Shown one piece after another: positions 16,047-22,848 of a DNA stretch of 23,842 nt. Made by a program: the position numbers and the translations under genes. Source of the DNA: CAYUYM01 sp964449305 (lineage in GTDB: Bacteria > Bacteroidota > Ignavibacteria > SZUA-365 > CAYQST01); assembly GCA_964449305.1 (NCBI GenBank), contig CAYUYM010000029.1, positions 1 to 23,842 of the forward strand, in the 5' to 3' direction. Positions within the stretch are counted from its first letter, which is position 1, and each line of letters opens with the position of its first letter. The notes beneath the pieces are model-generated. The model saw nothing but the letters and a program-made list of their open reading frames with translations. It was not told where the DNA came from and did no database searches.

Positions 16047-16511
16047 ATGAAAAAACCAAAAGCAAAACGCGTGGGTGTGAAGATCGACATGACGCCGATG
16101 GTGGATGTCGCCTTTCTTCTGCTCACCTTCTTCATGCTGACGACGCAGTTTCGTCCGCCCGAGGATGTGATTGTCGAGCTCCCGAGCTCGCACTCCTCGT
16201 TCAAGCTTCCCGAATCCGACATCATGATCCTGACAGTGGACAAGAGCGGAAAGGTGAACCTGGGCGTCGATTCGCAGCGTCTGATGGCCAGTCTCTTCGG
16301 CCAGGGTGCCAAAGGCGTTGCCAGCGTGCAGGTGGATCTCAAGGATCTGCCCGACGTGCTCATGCGCGCCCGCTCCGCGAACCCCAAGCTCCGCACGGTG
16401 ATCAAGGGTGACAAGAACGCCCCCTACGGACCGGTGCAGGACGTCATGGACATTCTGCAGAAGACGCTGATCACCCGTTTCAACCTCGTCACCGATCTCG
16501 AACGAACCTAA
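16047..16511 (+). CDS. exbD: ExbD/TolR family biopolymer transport protein (first copy)
   Basis: A 154-residue single-span protein with its C-terminal domain in the periplasm, partner of ExbB. The N-terminus is basic (KKPKAKRVGVKI), followed by DMTPMVDVAFLLLTFFMLTTQF, where D20 matches the essential membrane aspartate of ExbD. The periplasmic part ends in the family-like RTVIKGDKNAPYGPVQDVMDILQK (PYGxVxxVMD). A GGAG ribosome site precedes the ATG. It is close in sequence to the next gene around the membrane span but diverges strongly in the periplasmic half, so the two are old paralogues, perhaps forming a mixed ExbD dimer in the ExbB pore. Confidence 0.92.
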   Translation: MKKPKAKRVGVKIDMTPMVDVAFLLLTFFMLTTQFRPPEDVIVELPSSHSSFKLPESDIMILTVDKSGKVNLGVDSQRLMASLFGQGAKGVASVQVDLKDLPDVLMRARSANPKLRTVIKGDKNAPYGPVQDVMDILQKTLITRFNLVTDLERT

Positions 16512-16527
16512 TCACAGGAGAGAAACA

Positions 16528-17034
16528 ATGTCTGGCGTAGATACCCCGGATGCCGGTGGAAGCCACAGGAAAGGCAAGAAGAAAAAGACCAAACGCCTGT
16601 CCGTCAGGATCGACATGACCCCGATGGTGGACGTGGCCTTTCTTCTTCTCACGTTCTTCATGCTTACCACGGTGTTCAGCAAGCCGCAGACCATGGAAAT
16701 CAACCTCCCTCCTGATGAAAAGGCGCAGGTGGAAGTGGCGGCATCCAACCTGATGACGGTGTTCGTCACAGCGGATGCAACGATTTTCTGGCACATGGGT
16801 GATCCCAAGGAGAACCCCATGAATCGATCGAGTTTCAAGGACATCCGTTCGGTCCTCATCGAGCGGATCAAGTCCAACCCCAAGTTGATCACCCTGATCA
16901 AGGTGGATCGGGACGCGAAGTACATCAACATGGTTGACATCATGGACGAGCTCAACCTGGCCAACATCACCCGCTTCACGCTGGCGAAGATGGATGACAA
17001 GGACCGGGAACTAATTCAGAAATCCGGTGCGTAA
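16528..17034 (+). CDS. exbD: ExbD/TolR family biopolymer transport protein (second copy)
   Basis: Second ExbD-like protein, 168 residues. A Lys-rich N-terminus (GKKKKTKRLSVRI) precedes DMTPMVDVAFLLLTFFMLTTVF; D35 is the conserved membrane aspartate. The periplasmic domain has an extra loop (ATIFWHMGDPKENPMNRSSF) absent from the first copy, and ends LITLIKVDRDAKYINMVDIMDELNLANITRFTLAKM. AGGAG precedes the ATG by eight bases. Tandem exbD genes between exbB and tonB are known in Bacteroidota-type operons; division of labour between the two copies is not understood from sequence. Confidence 0.92.
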   Translation: MSGVDTPDAGGSHRKGKKKKTKRLSVRIDMTPMVDVAFLLLTFFMLTTVFSKPQTMEINLPPDEKAQVEVAASNLMTVFVTADATIFWHMGDPKENPMNRSSFKDIRSVLIERIKSNPKLITLIKVDRDAKYINMVDIMDELNLANITRFTLAKMDDKDRELIQKSGA

Positions 17035-17055
17035 GACAGACGAAGGAGAACCATC

Positions 17056-17811
17056 ATGGAAGAACTGCTCATAGAACTCCCGGTCGATTACGGTTACACC
17101 GAGCTCAAGAAACGGTACAAGCGGCACATGCTGTACGGACTCGCCTTCGGGCTGCTGTTCGTCTCGGCCCTCGTGTCGGCCTACCACCTCACCGTCTACC
17201 TGACGGAGGATGAGGAACCTGTCGCCATGATCCGCATCATGAAGTACAGCGAACTCGGCCCTCCGCCCTCCATCAACAACAACGACATCGCCCAGTCGGT
17301 GGCCGTGTCGGGTCCCGCCGTGAAACCCACGGTCGGCATCCCGGTGCCGGTGCCCGATGCACAGGTGTCGCCCGAGCAGACGATCGCCACCCAGCAGGAA
17401 CTCGCAGCCCAGTCGGGTGCGGGTGAGGGCACGGGCGGCGGCGGTCAGGTGCTTCAGGACGTCTCCGTGCAGCAGGAAGCGCAGCAGGAGATCCAGTTCG
17501 ACGACGGACCTCCGCCTGACTTCGTCGCTGTGGAGAAGGAACCGGTGCCCATCAAGAGCCCGGCGCCGAAGTACCCCGACATCGCTCTGCGCGCCGGCCT
17601 CGAAGGCACGGTGTTCGTGAAGCTGTGGGTGGACAAGGAAGGCAAGGTCAAGAAGGCGGTGGTGTTGAAATCCGACGCCGAAGTCTTCAACGAGGCTGCA
17701 CTCGAAGCCGGCCGCCAGTGGGTGTTCACCCCCGCACAGCAGCAGGGCAAACCGGTGCAGGTGTGGGTTGCCGTACCGTTCAAATTCCGCTTGAAGGACG
17801 CAACCAAGTAA
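17056..17811 (+). CDS. tonB: TonB family energy-transducing protein
   Basis: A 251-residue protein that would carry energy from the ExbB-ExbD motor to outer-membrane receptors. It has a cytoplasmic N-terminus of about 25 residues, one span (LYGLAFGLLFVSALVSAYHLTVYL), a periplasmic linker, and a C-terminal TonB domain (about 168-250) with SPAPKYPDIALRAGLEGTVF, LWVDKEGKVKKAVVLKS, FNEAALEAGRQWVFTPA and KPVQVWVAVPFKF. The linker is rich in Gln, Gly and Val rather than the long Pro-Lys/Pro-Glu repeats of enterobacterial TonB. Ribosome site AAGGAG is eight bases upstream. No TonB-dependent receptor lies in the window, so its client is elsewhere. Confidence 0.92.
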   Translation: MEELLIELPVDYGYTELKKRYKRHMLYGLAFGLLFVSALVSAYHLTVYLTEDEEPVAMIRIMKYSELGPPPSINNNDIAQSVAVSGPAVKPTVGIPVPVPDAQVSPEQTIATQQELAAQSGAGEGTGGGGQVLQDVSVQQEAQQEIQFDDGPPPDFVAVEKEPVPIKSPAPKYPDIALRAGLEGTVFVKLWVDKEGKVKKAVVLKSDAEVFNEAALEAGRQWVFTPAQQQGKPVQVWVAVPFKFRLKDATK

Positions 17812-17901
17812 TCACCATCCGCCATCCGGTGGGCGCGGGAACTCCGCGCTCACCGGAACGGCGCTCATCACACCATCCATCACCATCATCCCGCCATCGC
17901 C

Positions 17902-18132
17902 ATGAACATCGCCAGAATCCAGGAAGCCATCGGGTACGCCGTCGCGCTCGTCACAGGCGGTGCCGGCATCCTCGTTCTGACGGGGTATGGCATTCCGGAG
18001 GGCGTCCCCACCCAGCTGCGCATCATGTTTGGCATCGTGCTCGTGCTGCTCGGTGGGTATCGTGCCTCCATCACCTATGCGCGGGGCATCCAGAATTCCC
18101 GGGATCTTTCCGAAGGTGACGACAATGAATAG
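17902..18132 (+). CDS. small two-span membrane protein of unknown function
   Basis: A 76-residue protein with two hydrophobic segments (about 9-28, YAVALVTGGAGILVLTGYGI, and 40-58, LRIMFGIVLVLLGGYRAS) joined by a short loop with GIPEGVPTQ. It ends in a polar acidic tail (NSRDLSEGDDNE). I recognise no family. It lies 90 bases after tonB and its last eight bases overlap the start of the PstS-like gene, so translation is probably coupled. Position in the operon and codon use support a real gene; a small accessory subunit of the Exb-TonB complex is one possibility, but that is guesswork. Confidence 0.7.
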   Translation: MNIARIQEAIGYAVALVTGGAGILVLTGYGIPEGVPTQLRIMFGIVLVLLGGYRASITYARGIQNSRDLSEGDDNE

Positions 18133-19036
18133 CCGCTACGCTGTGCTCGTTCTCGTCAGCGCCCTGCTTGTGGGGAGCTGCACGCTCAAAAAGGAGGAGA
18201 CCCCCACCTCGGGATCCGTCCGCTTCGCCGTCGCAGAATCCCAGGTCGCCCTCATGCAGCAGGAGGTGGATGAGTTCCATCGCCTCTATCCCGATGCCCG
18301 CGTCGAACTCGTTCCCACCACCACCCGCGGTGCCGTCGTCCTCCTCCTCAATGACAGCATCCGCTTCATCTGCACCGATCGAGCACTGAACCAGGAGGAA
18401 ATCGACGTGGCCGGCAGGGCCAACCTCGAATACCGCCAGCTTCGCGTGGCCGAGGATGGCCTGGCCATCATCGTCAACAGGGAGAATCCGATGCTGGAGA
18501 TTCGCCAGTCCACGCTCAGGGACATCGTCTCCGGCCGCATCACCTCATGGAGCGGCGTCCCCGAGTCGAAATGGAACGCCCCGGTGACGCTCGCACTCAC
18601 CGGAAAGAACTCGGGCACCTACGAACTGCTCGTCCGCCATTTCCTCCATCTCGAAACCGACATCCAGCCTGGATACATCGGGGAGACGCAGGCGGATATC
18701 ACGAAATTTGTCACATCCACACCGGGCGCCATCGGCGTCGTGGGCGCGGCGGCCATCCGGGACACCTCGCTGAACATCCGGGCGCTGGCCGTGGAGTCCA
18801 TCGATTCCACATCGGGACAATCCCTGGGCTACGTCCGCCTGCACCAGGCGAACATCTATCGTTCCTTGTATCCGCTGCATTATCCGGTGTATTTTTATTC
18901 GACCGCGCCAGGCAAGAGTGTCGCAACGGGATTCACGACATTTGTCGCCGGCAATGCCGGTCAGAAGATCGTCCAGAACTCGGGCCTCTCACCGGCGACC
19001 GTTCCGGTGCGTCTGGTCCAACTCAAACAGGAGTAA
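18125..19036 (+). CDS. PstS-like phosphate/anion-binding lipoprotein
   Basis: A 303-residue predicted lipoprotein: signal peptide MNSRYAVLVLVSALLVGSC with lipobox VGSC and lipidated C19. The mature part resembles the periplasmic phosphate-binding fold (PBP-like, PstS): SVRFAVAESQVALMQQEVDEF, FICTDRALNQEE, LAIIVNRENPM, LRDIVSGRITSWSGV, the anion-binding GKNSGTYELLVRHF, and TPGAIGVVGAAAI. PstS proteins normally serve an ABC importer (PstABC), but no pst permease or ATPase gene is nearby; instead it lies in a TonB operon. It may act as a sensor, or hand phosphate to a transporter encoded elsewhere. Start 18125 has GAAGGTG upstream and gives a clean signal peptide. Ligand identity is by family only. 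Confidence 0.82.
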   Translation: MNSRYAVLVLVSALLVGSCTLKKEETPTSGSVRFAVAESQVALMQQEVDEFHRLYPDARVELVPTTTRGAVVLLLNDSIRFICTDRALNQEEIDVAGRANLEYRQLRVAEDGLAIIVNRENPMLEIRQSTLRDIVSGRITSWSGVPESKWNAPVTLALTGKNSGTYELLVRHFLHLETDIQPGYIGETQADITKFVTSTPGAIGVVGAAAIRDTSLNIRALAVESIDSTSGQSLGYVRLHQANIYRSLYPLHYPVYFYSTAPGKSVATGFTTFVAGNAGQKIVQNSGLSPATVPVRLVQLKQE

Positions 19037-19043
19037 CGTCGTC

Positions 19044-20699
19044 ATGAAACAGATCCTCGTCATCACCATCGTCGTCACCATGGGACTCTCCGCCGCCTCC
19101 TCGCAGGCGCAAGTCACACGGGGGCGTGAGCTCCTGCTGCAGGGGAAGGCCGGCGAGGCGTTGATGGAACTGCGGTCCGTGGTGGAGCTGTCCCCGAAAA
19201 GCGCCGAAGCCTGGGGGCTGATGGGGCAGGCCTACGCGGGTGTCAATCGCGCGGATTCCGCAGTCATCGCCGGCAGGAAGTCCCTCTCGTTCGATGATGA
19301 GTGCGCCGAAGGCTATGTGGCGCTCTCGCAGGGATATGTGCTGGAAAAGAACCTGTCGGAAGCCTACAAGACCCTCTACAAGGGACTCAGGAAGCGGAAG
19401 GGAAACGCGGCCATGCTCATGCAGCTCGGCAGCGTCCACGTCGCCGCCGATTCCCTGGACCAGGCGATCCTGGCCCTGTCACTGGCGAAGGAGGGGGATC
19501 CCAACAACATCGTCATCTACTCGAGGCTCGGCGATGTGTACATGCGCCAGCCCGCCGGGGCCACCATGGCGGCCATCCAGTATGAGAAGGCGACGGAGAT
19601 CGACTCCACCGATGCGGATCTGTACTACAAGCTGTCGCAGGCCTTCATGAAGGATCGCCGGTACAACGATGCCGCGGATGCGCTCATCAAGGTGGTCAAC
19701 CATGATCCGGGCAACACTCGCGCCATGCTCGAAGTCGCCACCCTCTACTACAAGGGCAAGCTGTGGAAGAACGCGGGCATCTGGCTCGGGATGTTCCTCG
19801 AGAAGGTGCCGAACAACGCCGCCGCCCAGGCGTGGTACATGGAGGCCCTGTACATGGACAAGCAGTACAAGGATGCGCTTGATGTTGCGCAGAAGGTTGT
19901 CGCCGCGAACCGCGACAACAAGCTCGCGATCCGCATCATCGCGCAGTCGGCCTTCGAGGTGAGTGAGTTCACCACCGCCATCGAGTATTATGGCAGGCTT
20001 CAGGCGGTGGACTCCATCTCCGTGCCCGATCTCAAGCGCATCGCCCGTGCGCATCTCGAGATGAAGAACGACTCCCTCGCCATCGCCCCGCTTGAGGAGA
20101 TCATCCGCAGGGATCCGGCCACCACCGACATCCTTGGTCTGCTCGGATCGCTCTATGTCAAGACGAAGCAGTATGACAAGGCCTCCAGCCTCTATGCCAC
20201 ACAGATGGAACGCGAACCGGACAATGCCAACCTTCTGTTCCAGTACGTCACCACGAACATGTACATGGAGCGCTGGGAGCCGGCTCAGATCGCTCTCGCG
20301 AAGTTCCTGGAGAAGGAGACAACGAACATCCGCGCCCACCTCTACCTTGCAAAGACCCTGTACTACATGCAGCGCAACAAGGACGCGCAGAAGGAATACC
20401 AGACGGTGATTGAGCTGGCGAAGGACTCGGCGGACAAATACAGCGCACAGCTCATCGAGGCCTATGCCGTCAACGGTTTCTATTACCTCCTCGACAAGAA
20501 CTACAACAAGGCGCTCGAGAACCTCAACGCCTCCATCAAGATGAAGGACGACATTGCTCCGTACCGCCTCTGGCGCGCCCAGACGCTCATCAACCTCGGA
20601 AAGAAGGATGAGGCGATCCGGGAATACAAGGCCGCCATCAAGCTCGATCCGACCAATGCCGCGGCGAAGAAGGAACTGGACATGATCCAATCCAAGTAG
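19044..20699 (+). CDS. exported tetratricopeptide repeat protein
   Basis: A 551-residue protein with a signal peptide (MKQILVITIVVTMGLSAASSQA, cleavage before Q) and TPR repeats along nearly all its length. Recognisable repeat units include AGEALMELRSVVELSPKSAEAWGLMGQAYAG, SDADLYYKLS-like and YNKALENLNASIKMKDDIAPYRLWRAQTLINLGKKDEAIREYKAAIKLDPTNAAAKKELD; I estimate about a dozen repeats. TPR arrays bind other proteins, so this is probably a periplasmic scaffold for the Exb-TonB/PstS-like module. AGGAG precedes the ATG by about ten bases, and the gap from the previous gene is seven bases. The gene is followed by a strong terminator, so it is the last of the operon. Fold is certain; partner unknown. 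Confidence 0.9.
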   Translation: MKQILVITIVVTMGLSAASSQAQVTRGRELLLQGKAGEALMELRSVVELSPKSAEAWGLMGQAYAGVNRADSAVIAGRKSLSFDDECAEGYVALSQGYVLEKNLSEAYKTLYKGLRKRKGNAAMLMQLGSVHVAADSLDQAILALSLAKEGDPNNIVIYSRLGDVYMRQPAGATMAAIQYEKATEIDSTDADLYYKLSQAFMKDRRYNDAADALIKVVNHDPGNTRAMLEVATLYYKGKLWKNAGIWLGMFLEKVPNNAAAQAWYMEALYMDKQYKDALDVAQKVVAANRDNKLAIRIIAQSAFEVSEFTTAIEYYGRLQAVDSISVPDLKRIARAHLEMKNDSLAIAPLEEIIRRDPATTDILGLLGSLYVKTKQYDKASSLYATQMEREPDNANLLFQYVTTNMYMERWEPAQIALAKFLEKETTNIRAHLYLAKTLYYMQRNKDAQKEYQTVIELAKDSADKYSAQLIEAYAVNGFYYLLDKNYNKALENLNASIKMKDDIAPYRLWRAQTLINLGKKDEAIREYKAAIKLDPTNAAAKKELDMIQSK

Positions 20700-20716
20700 G
20701 CGTTTCCAGCCTCTGG

Positions 20717-20755
20717 AACACCGGGTTTTTCGCGTGAAGAACCCGGTGTTTTTTT
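20717..20755 (+). terminator. intrinsic terminator ending the TonB operon
   Basis: Arms AACACCGGGTT and AACCCGGTGTT form a perfect 11-base stem with a 12-base loop, followed by seven T. It begins 18 bases after the TPR gene stop. This is the clearest terminator in the window. Confidence 0.9.
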
Positions 20756-20775
20756 CGCCACTTTTTTGCAAATTC

Positions 20776-20785
20776 GGCAATTGCC
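20776..20785. repeat. 10-bp palindrome GGCAATTGCC
   Basis: Self-complementary site between the operon terminator and the lipoprotein gene, 40 bases before its ATG. It shares the GCAAATT/CAATTGC flavour of the 14746 inverted repeat. Possible operator; too short to be sure. Confidence 0.3.
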
Positions 20786-20825
20786 ATCCCTCATGTTTCA
20801 CCCTTCTCATCCATCGAGGAACTCT

Positions 20826-21839
20826 ATGAAAATCATTGTGAAGTTGTCATGTCTCCTGATCGTCGCATCATCCCTGCCGTTCATGGGGTGTTCGAAGAAG
20901 AGCGAGGTTGCGCCGATCGCCGAGTGGGAGCACTTCCAGCAGGCATATTTCAAGCTGTCGTTCACGCATCCGAAGGGCTGGACCTCGCAGTCCGATGCCG
21001 GCCTGCTGAGCTACTTCTCCTCGCCCGAAGCTCAGAAGAAGTTCATGGACCCCTATGCCGATGCCCCCGATGGATCCCAGCTCATGTTCATGTATCGCGC
21101 TCAGGACACCATCCGGACGCTGGATCAGGAGCTTGAGGAATACGTCAAGGGATTGAAGGATCAGGGCTTCACCATCAAGCAGCAGGAGGACCGGCAGCTC
21201 CTCGGCCAGCCAGCCAAGCTTGTCGCCTACGGTGGAAAGCTCTCCGCCAAGGTGCGCCTCGATGTGATCCGCGTGTTCACGGTGAAGGACTCCGTTTTCT
21301 ACATGCTCCAGTTCGGCGCCTTCAACGACTACTATGACGCACACAAGGTGGCCTTCGACTCGGCATACGCATCCTATGCGCTGTACATTCCGAAGCCCGC
21401 AGGTCCGGTGGATCCGAACGAGAAGCCTTCGGAGGAACTGCAGGTGTTCGAGAACGACCGCGTGCGCTTCTCCCACCCCGTGAACTTTGATGTGAACATC
21501 CCCGCCCCGAAGGCCAACGTCCAGTTCTCCCTCGAAGTGCGCGGCATGCGTCGTGATTGCAGCATCCAGATCGACATCCGCGCAGCACAGGGCCTCTCGC
21601 TCGAGAAGGTGATTGAACAGAACGCCTCCTCGCTCAAGGGCCGCCGTGCCGAGGGGCGGATCGACAACGAGCGCGCTCCGTACTTCTCCTATTCCCCGAT
21701 GAAGGGCATCAACAGCCGCATGTACGTCGTGGTGAAGAATGACAAGTTCTATCGCATCATCATGAACTACAACACCAGCGTTGAGGCGGCGTACCTGCCG
21801 GCCCTCGAGAAGATCCTGAACTCCATCAAACTGAAGTGA
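20826..21839 (+). CDS. lipoprotein with two PsbP/DUF1795-like modules
   Basis: A 337-residue predicted lipoprotein: MKIIVKLSCLLIVASSLPFMGC, with C22 the likely lipidated residue. The mature part appears to contain two tandem modules of similar plan. Each opens with an aromatic strand and a F(T/S)HP motif (YFKLSFTHPKGWTS; RVRFSHPVNFDVN) and closes with a helix (VAFDSAYASYAL; YLPALEKILNSIKLK). That plan is like PsbP/Mog1/DUF1795 domains, which occur in many exported proteins without a clear bacterial role. The in-frame start at 20766 would remove the signal peptide character, and GAGGA lies before 20826. It follows a terminator, so it needs its own promoter, which I could not pinpoint. Function unknown. 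Confidence 0.75.
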   Translation: MKIIVKLSCLLIVASSLPFMGCSKKSEVAPIAEWEHFQQAYFKLSFTHPKGWTSQSDAGLLSYFSSPEAQKKFMDPYADAPDGSQLMFMYRAQDTIRTLDQELEEYVKGLKDQGFTIKQQEDRQLLGQPAKLVAYGGKLSAKVRLDVIRVFTVKDSVFYMLQFGAFNDYYDAHKVAFDSAYASYALYIPKPAGPVDPNEKPSEELQVFENDRVRFSHPVNFDVNIPAPKANVQFSLEVRGMRRDCSIQIDIRAAQGLSLEKVIEQNASSLKGRRAEGRIDNERAPYFSYSPMKGINSRMYVVVKNDKFYRIIMNYNTSVEAAYLPALEKILNSIKLK

Positions 21840-21909
21840 CCTCACCCCGGTGACGGCGTGGCCGCAGCTCTCCTGCTCCGGCCACACCGCTCCCCACCAT
21901 GGAGCATCC

Positions 21910-22452
21910 ATGAATTTCAAGTACATCCCGACCGGTGACGACGCGCCGAATGTCTGCAACGCCATCGTGGAAATCCCCCAGGGGAGCAGGACGAAGTACG
22001 AATACAACCTGGACTGGGGCATCTTCCAGCTCGATCGCGTGCTCTACTCCGCCACCCATTACCCGGCGGCCTATGGCTTCATTCCCAGCACACTCTACGA
22101 GGACGGCGATCCCGTCGATGTGCTCATCATCATCGACCAGCCCCTCCACACGGGCATCCTTGTGCAGGTCCGCCCTATCGGCATCCTGCGCATGCGTGAC
22201 GAGAAGGGCCTCGACGACAAGATTGTCGCCGTCGCCATCCACGACCCGACCTATTCCACCGTCGTCGACATCAAGCAACTGCAACCGCATGTGCTCGTCG
22301 AGATCGAGCACTTCTTCAGCAGCTACAAGGAGCTGGAGGGGAAGGCCACCATCAGCTTCGGCTGGGCCAACGCCGCTGCGGCAAAACGCGCGATTGCGAA
22401 GTCCATGAAGACCTTCGAATCCGTGTCGAAGAAAAGTCGGGTGGATGCTTGA
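21910..22452 (+). CDS. ppa: inorganic pyrophosphatase, family I
   Basis: Soluble enzyme that hydrolyses pyrophosphate to two phosphates, pulling biosynthetic reactions forward. The 180-residue length is normal. Seen: EIPQGSRTKYEYN near the N-terminus, HYPAAYGFIPST, the family signature EDGDPVDVLI with metal-binding D65, D67 and D70, then VVDIKQLQPHVLVEIEHFFSSYKELEGK with the conserved HFF..YK element. All expected metal and phosphate ligands that I can place are present. GGAG lies five bases upstream of ATG 21910; the frame extends to 21850, but that part looks non-coding. It follows the lipoprotein by 70 bases and may share its transcript. Confidence 0.95.
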   Translation: MNFKYIPTGDDAPNVCNAIVEIPQGSRTKYEYNLDWGIFQLDRVLYSATHYPAAYGFIPSTLYEDGDPVDVLIIIDQPLHTGILVQVRPIGILRMRDEKGLDDKIVAVAIHDPTYSTVVDIKQLQPHVLVEIEHFFSSYKELEGKATISFGWANAAAAKRAIAKSMKTFESVSKKSRVDA

Positions 22453-22478
22453 CAAACTCCCATCGGGCGTCGTAATAT
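22449..22478 (+). promoter_or_regulatory. sigma-70-type promoter for the DUF2795 gene
   Basis: TTGACA at 22449-22454 and TAATAT at 22473-22478, spaced by 18 bases. The boxes differ from consensus only in the last two bases of the -10. The -35 overlaps the stop of the pyrophosphatase gene. Start of transcription would be near 22485, giving a leader of about 45 bases. Confidence 0.65.
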
Positions 22479-22530
22479 TGCGTCGCATTGTCGTTTCAAC
22501 CTGTGTTTTCAGTAGCTGAAGGAGTGATCA

Positions 22531-22758
22531 ATGATCTGGACTATGGAACTCGCCTCGTGGCTCGATGATGCGCCATGGCCTGCGACGGGGGAGGAACTCG
22601 TCGATTATGCCACCCGGATCGGGGCTCCCATGCAACTCATCGAGAACCTGCAGGAGCTCGAAGACCCGGACGAGACCTACGAGGGTGTCGAGGATATATG
22701 GCCGGACTACCCCGTGGATGAGGATTTCTATTTCGAGGATGAAGACCAGGACTACTGA
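22531..22758 (+). CDS. DUF2795 family small acidic protein
   Basis: A 75-residue acidic protein. The core WLDDAPWPATGEELVDYATRIGAPMQLIENLQELEDPDETYEGVEDIWPDYP fits the DUF2795 pattern (helical, with a G-A-P turn and a following leucine-rich helix). The C-terminal tail PVDEDFYFEDEDQDY is nearly all Asp, Glu and aromatics, giving a strong negative charge. The role of the family is unknown. AAGGAG lies seven bases before the ATG, and a near-consensus promoter precedes it, so the gene is probably well expressed on its own short transcript ending at the hairpin at 22814. Gene call is firm; function is not. Confidence 0.85.
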   Translation: MIWTMELASWLDDAPWPATGEELVDYATRIGAPMQLIENLQELEDPDETYEGVEDIWPDYPVDEDFYFEDEDQDY

Positions 22759-22813
22759 CAGACGGGAATCCTGCCCGATATCCGGCGCCCCGGTATCGGT
22801 TCCATCATTCATC

Positions 22814-22848
22814 AAAGCCCGGGTGTGTTGCATGACCGGGCTTTTCCT
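22814..22848 (+). terminator. terminator-like hairpin overlapping the Omp85 start codon
   Basis: Arms AAAGCCCGG (22814-22822) and CCGGGCTTT (22836-22844) pair perfectly around a 13-base loop, followed by TTTCC-type pyrimidines (CTTTTCCTT). It lies 55 bases after the DUF2795 stop, as a terminator should. The loop contains the ATG at 22832 of the next gene. The T run is short, so termination may be partial. Confidence 0.6.
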
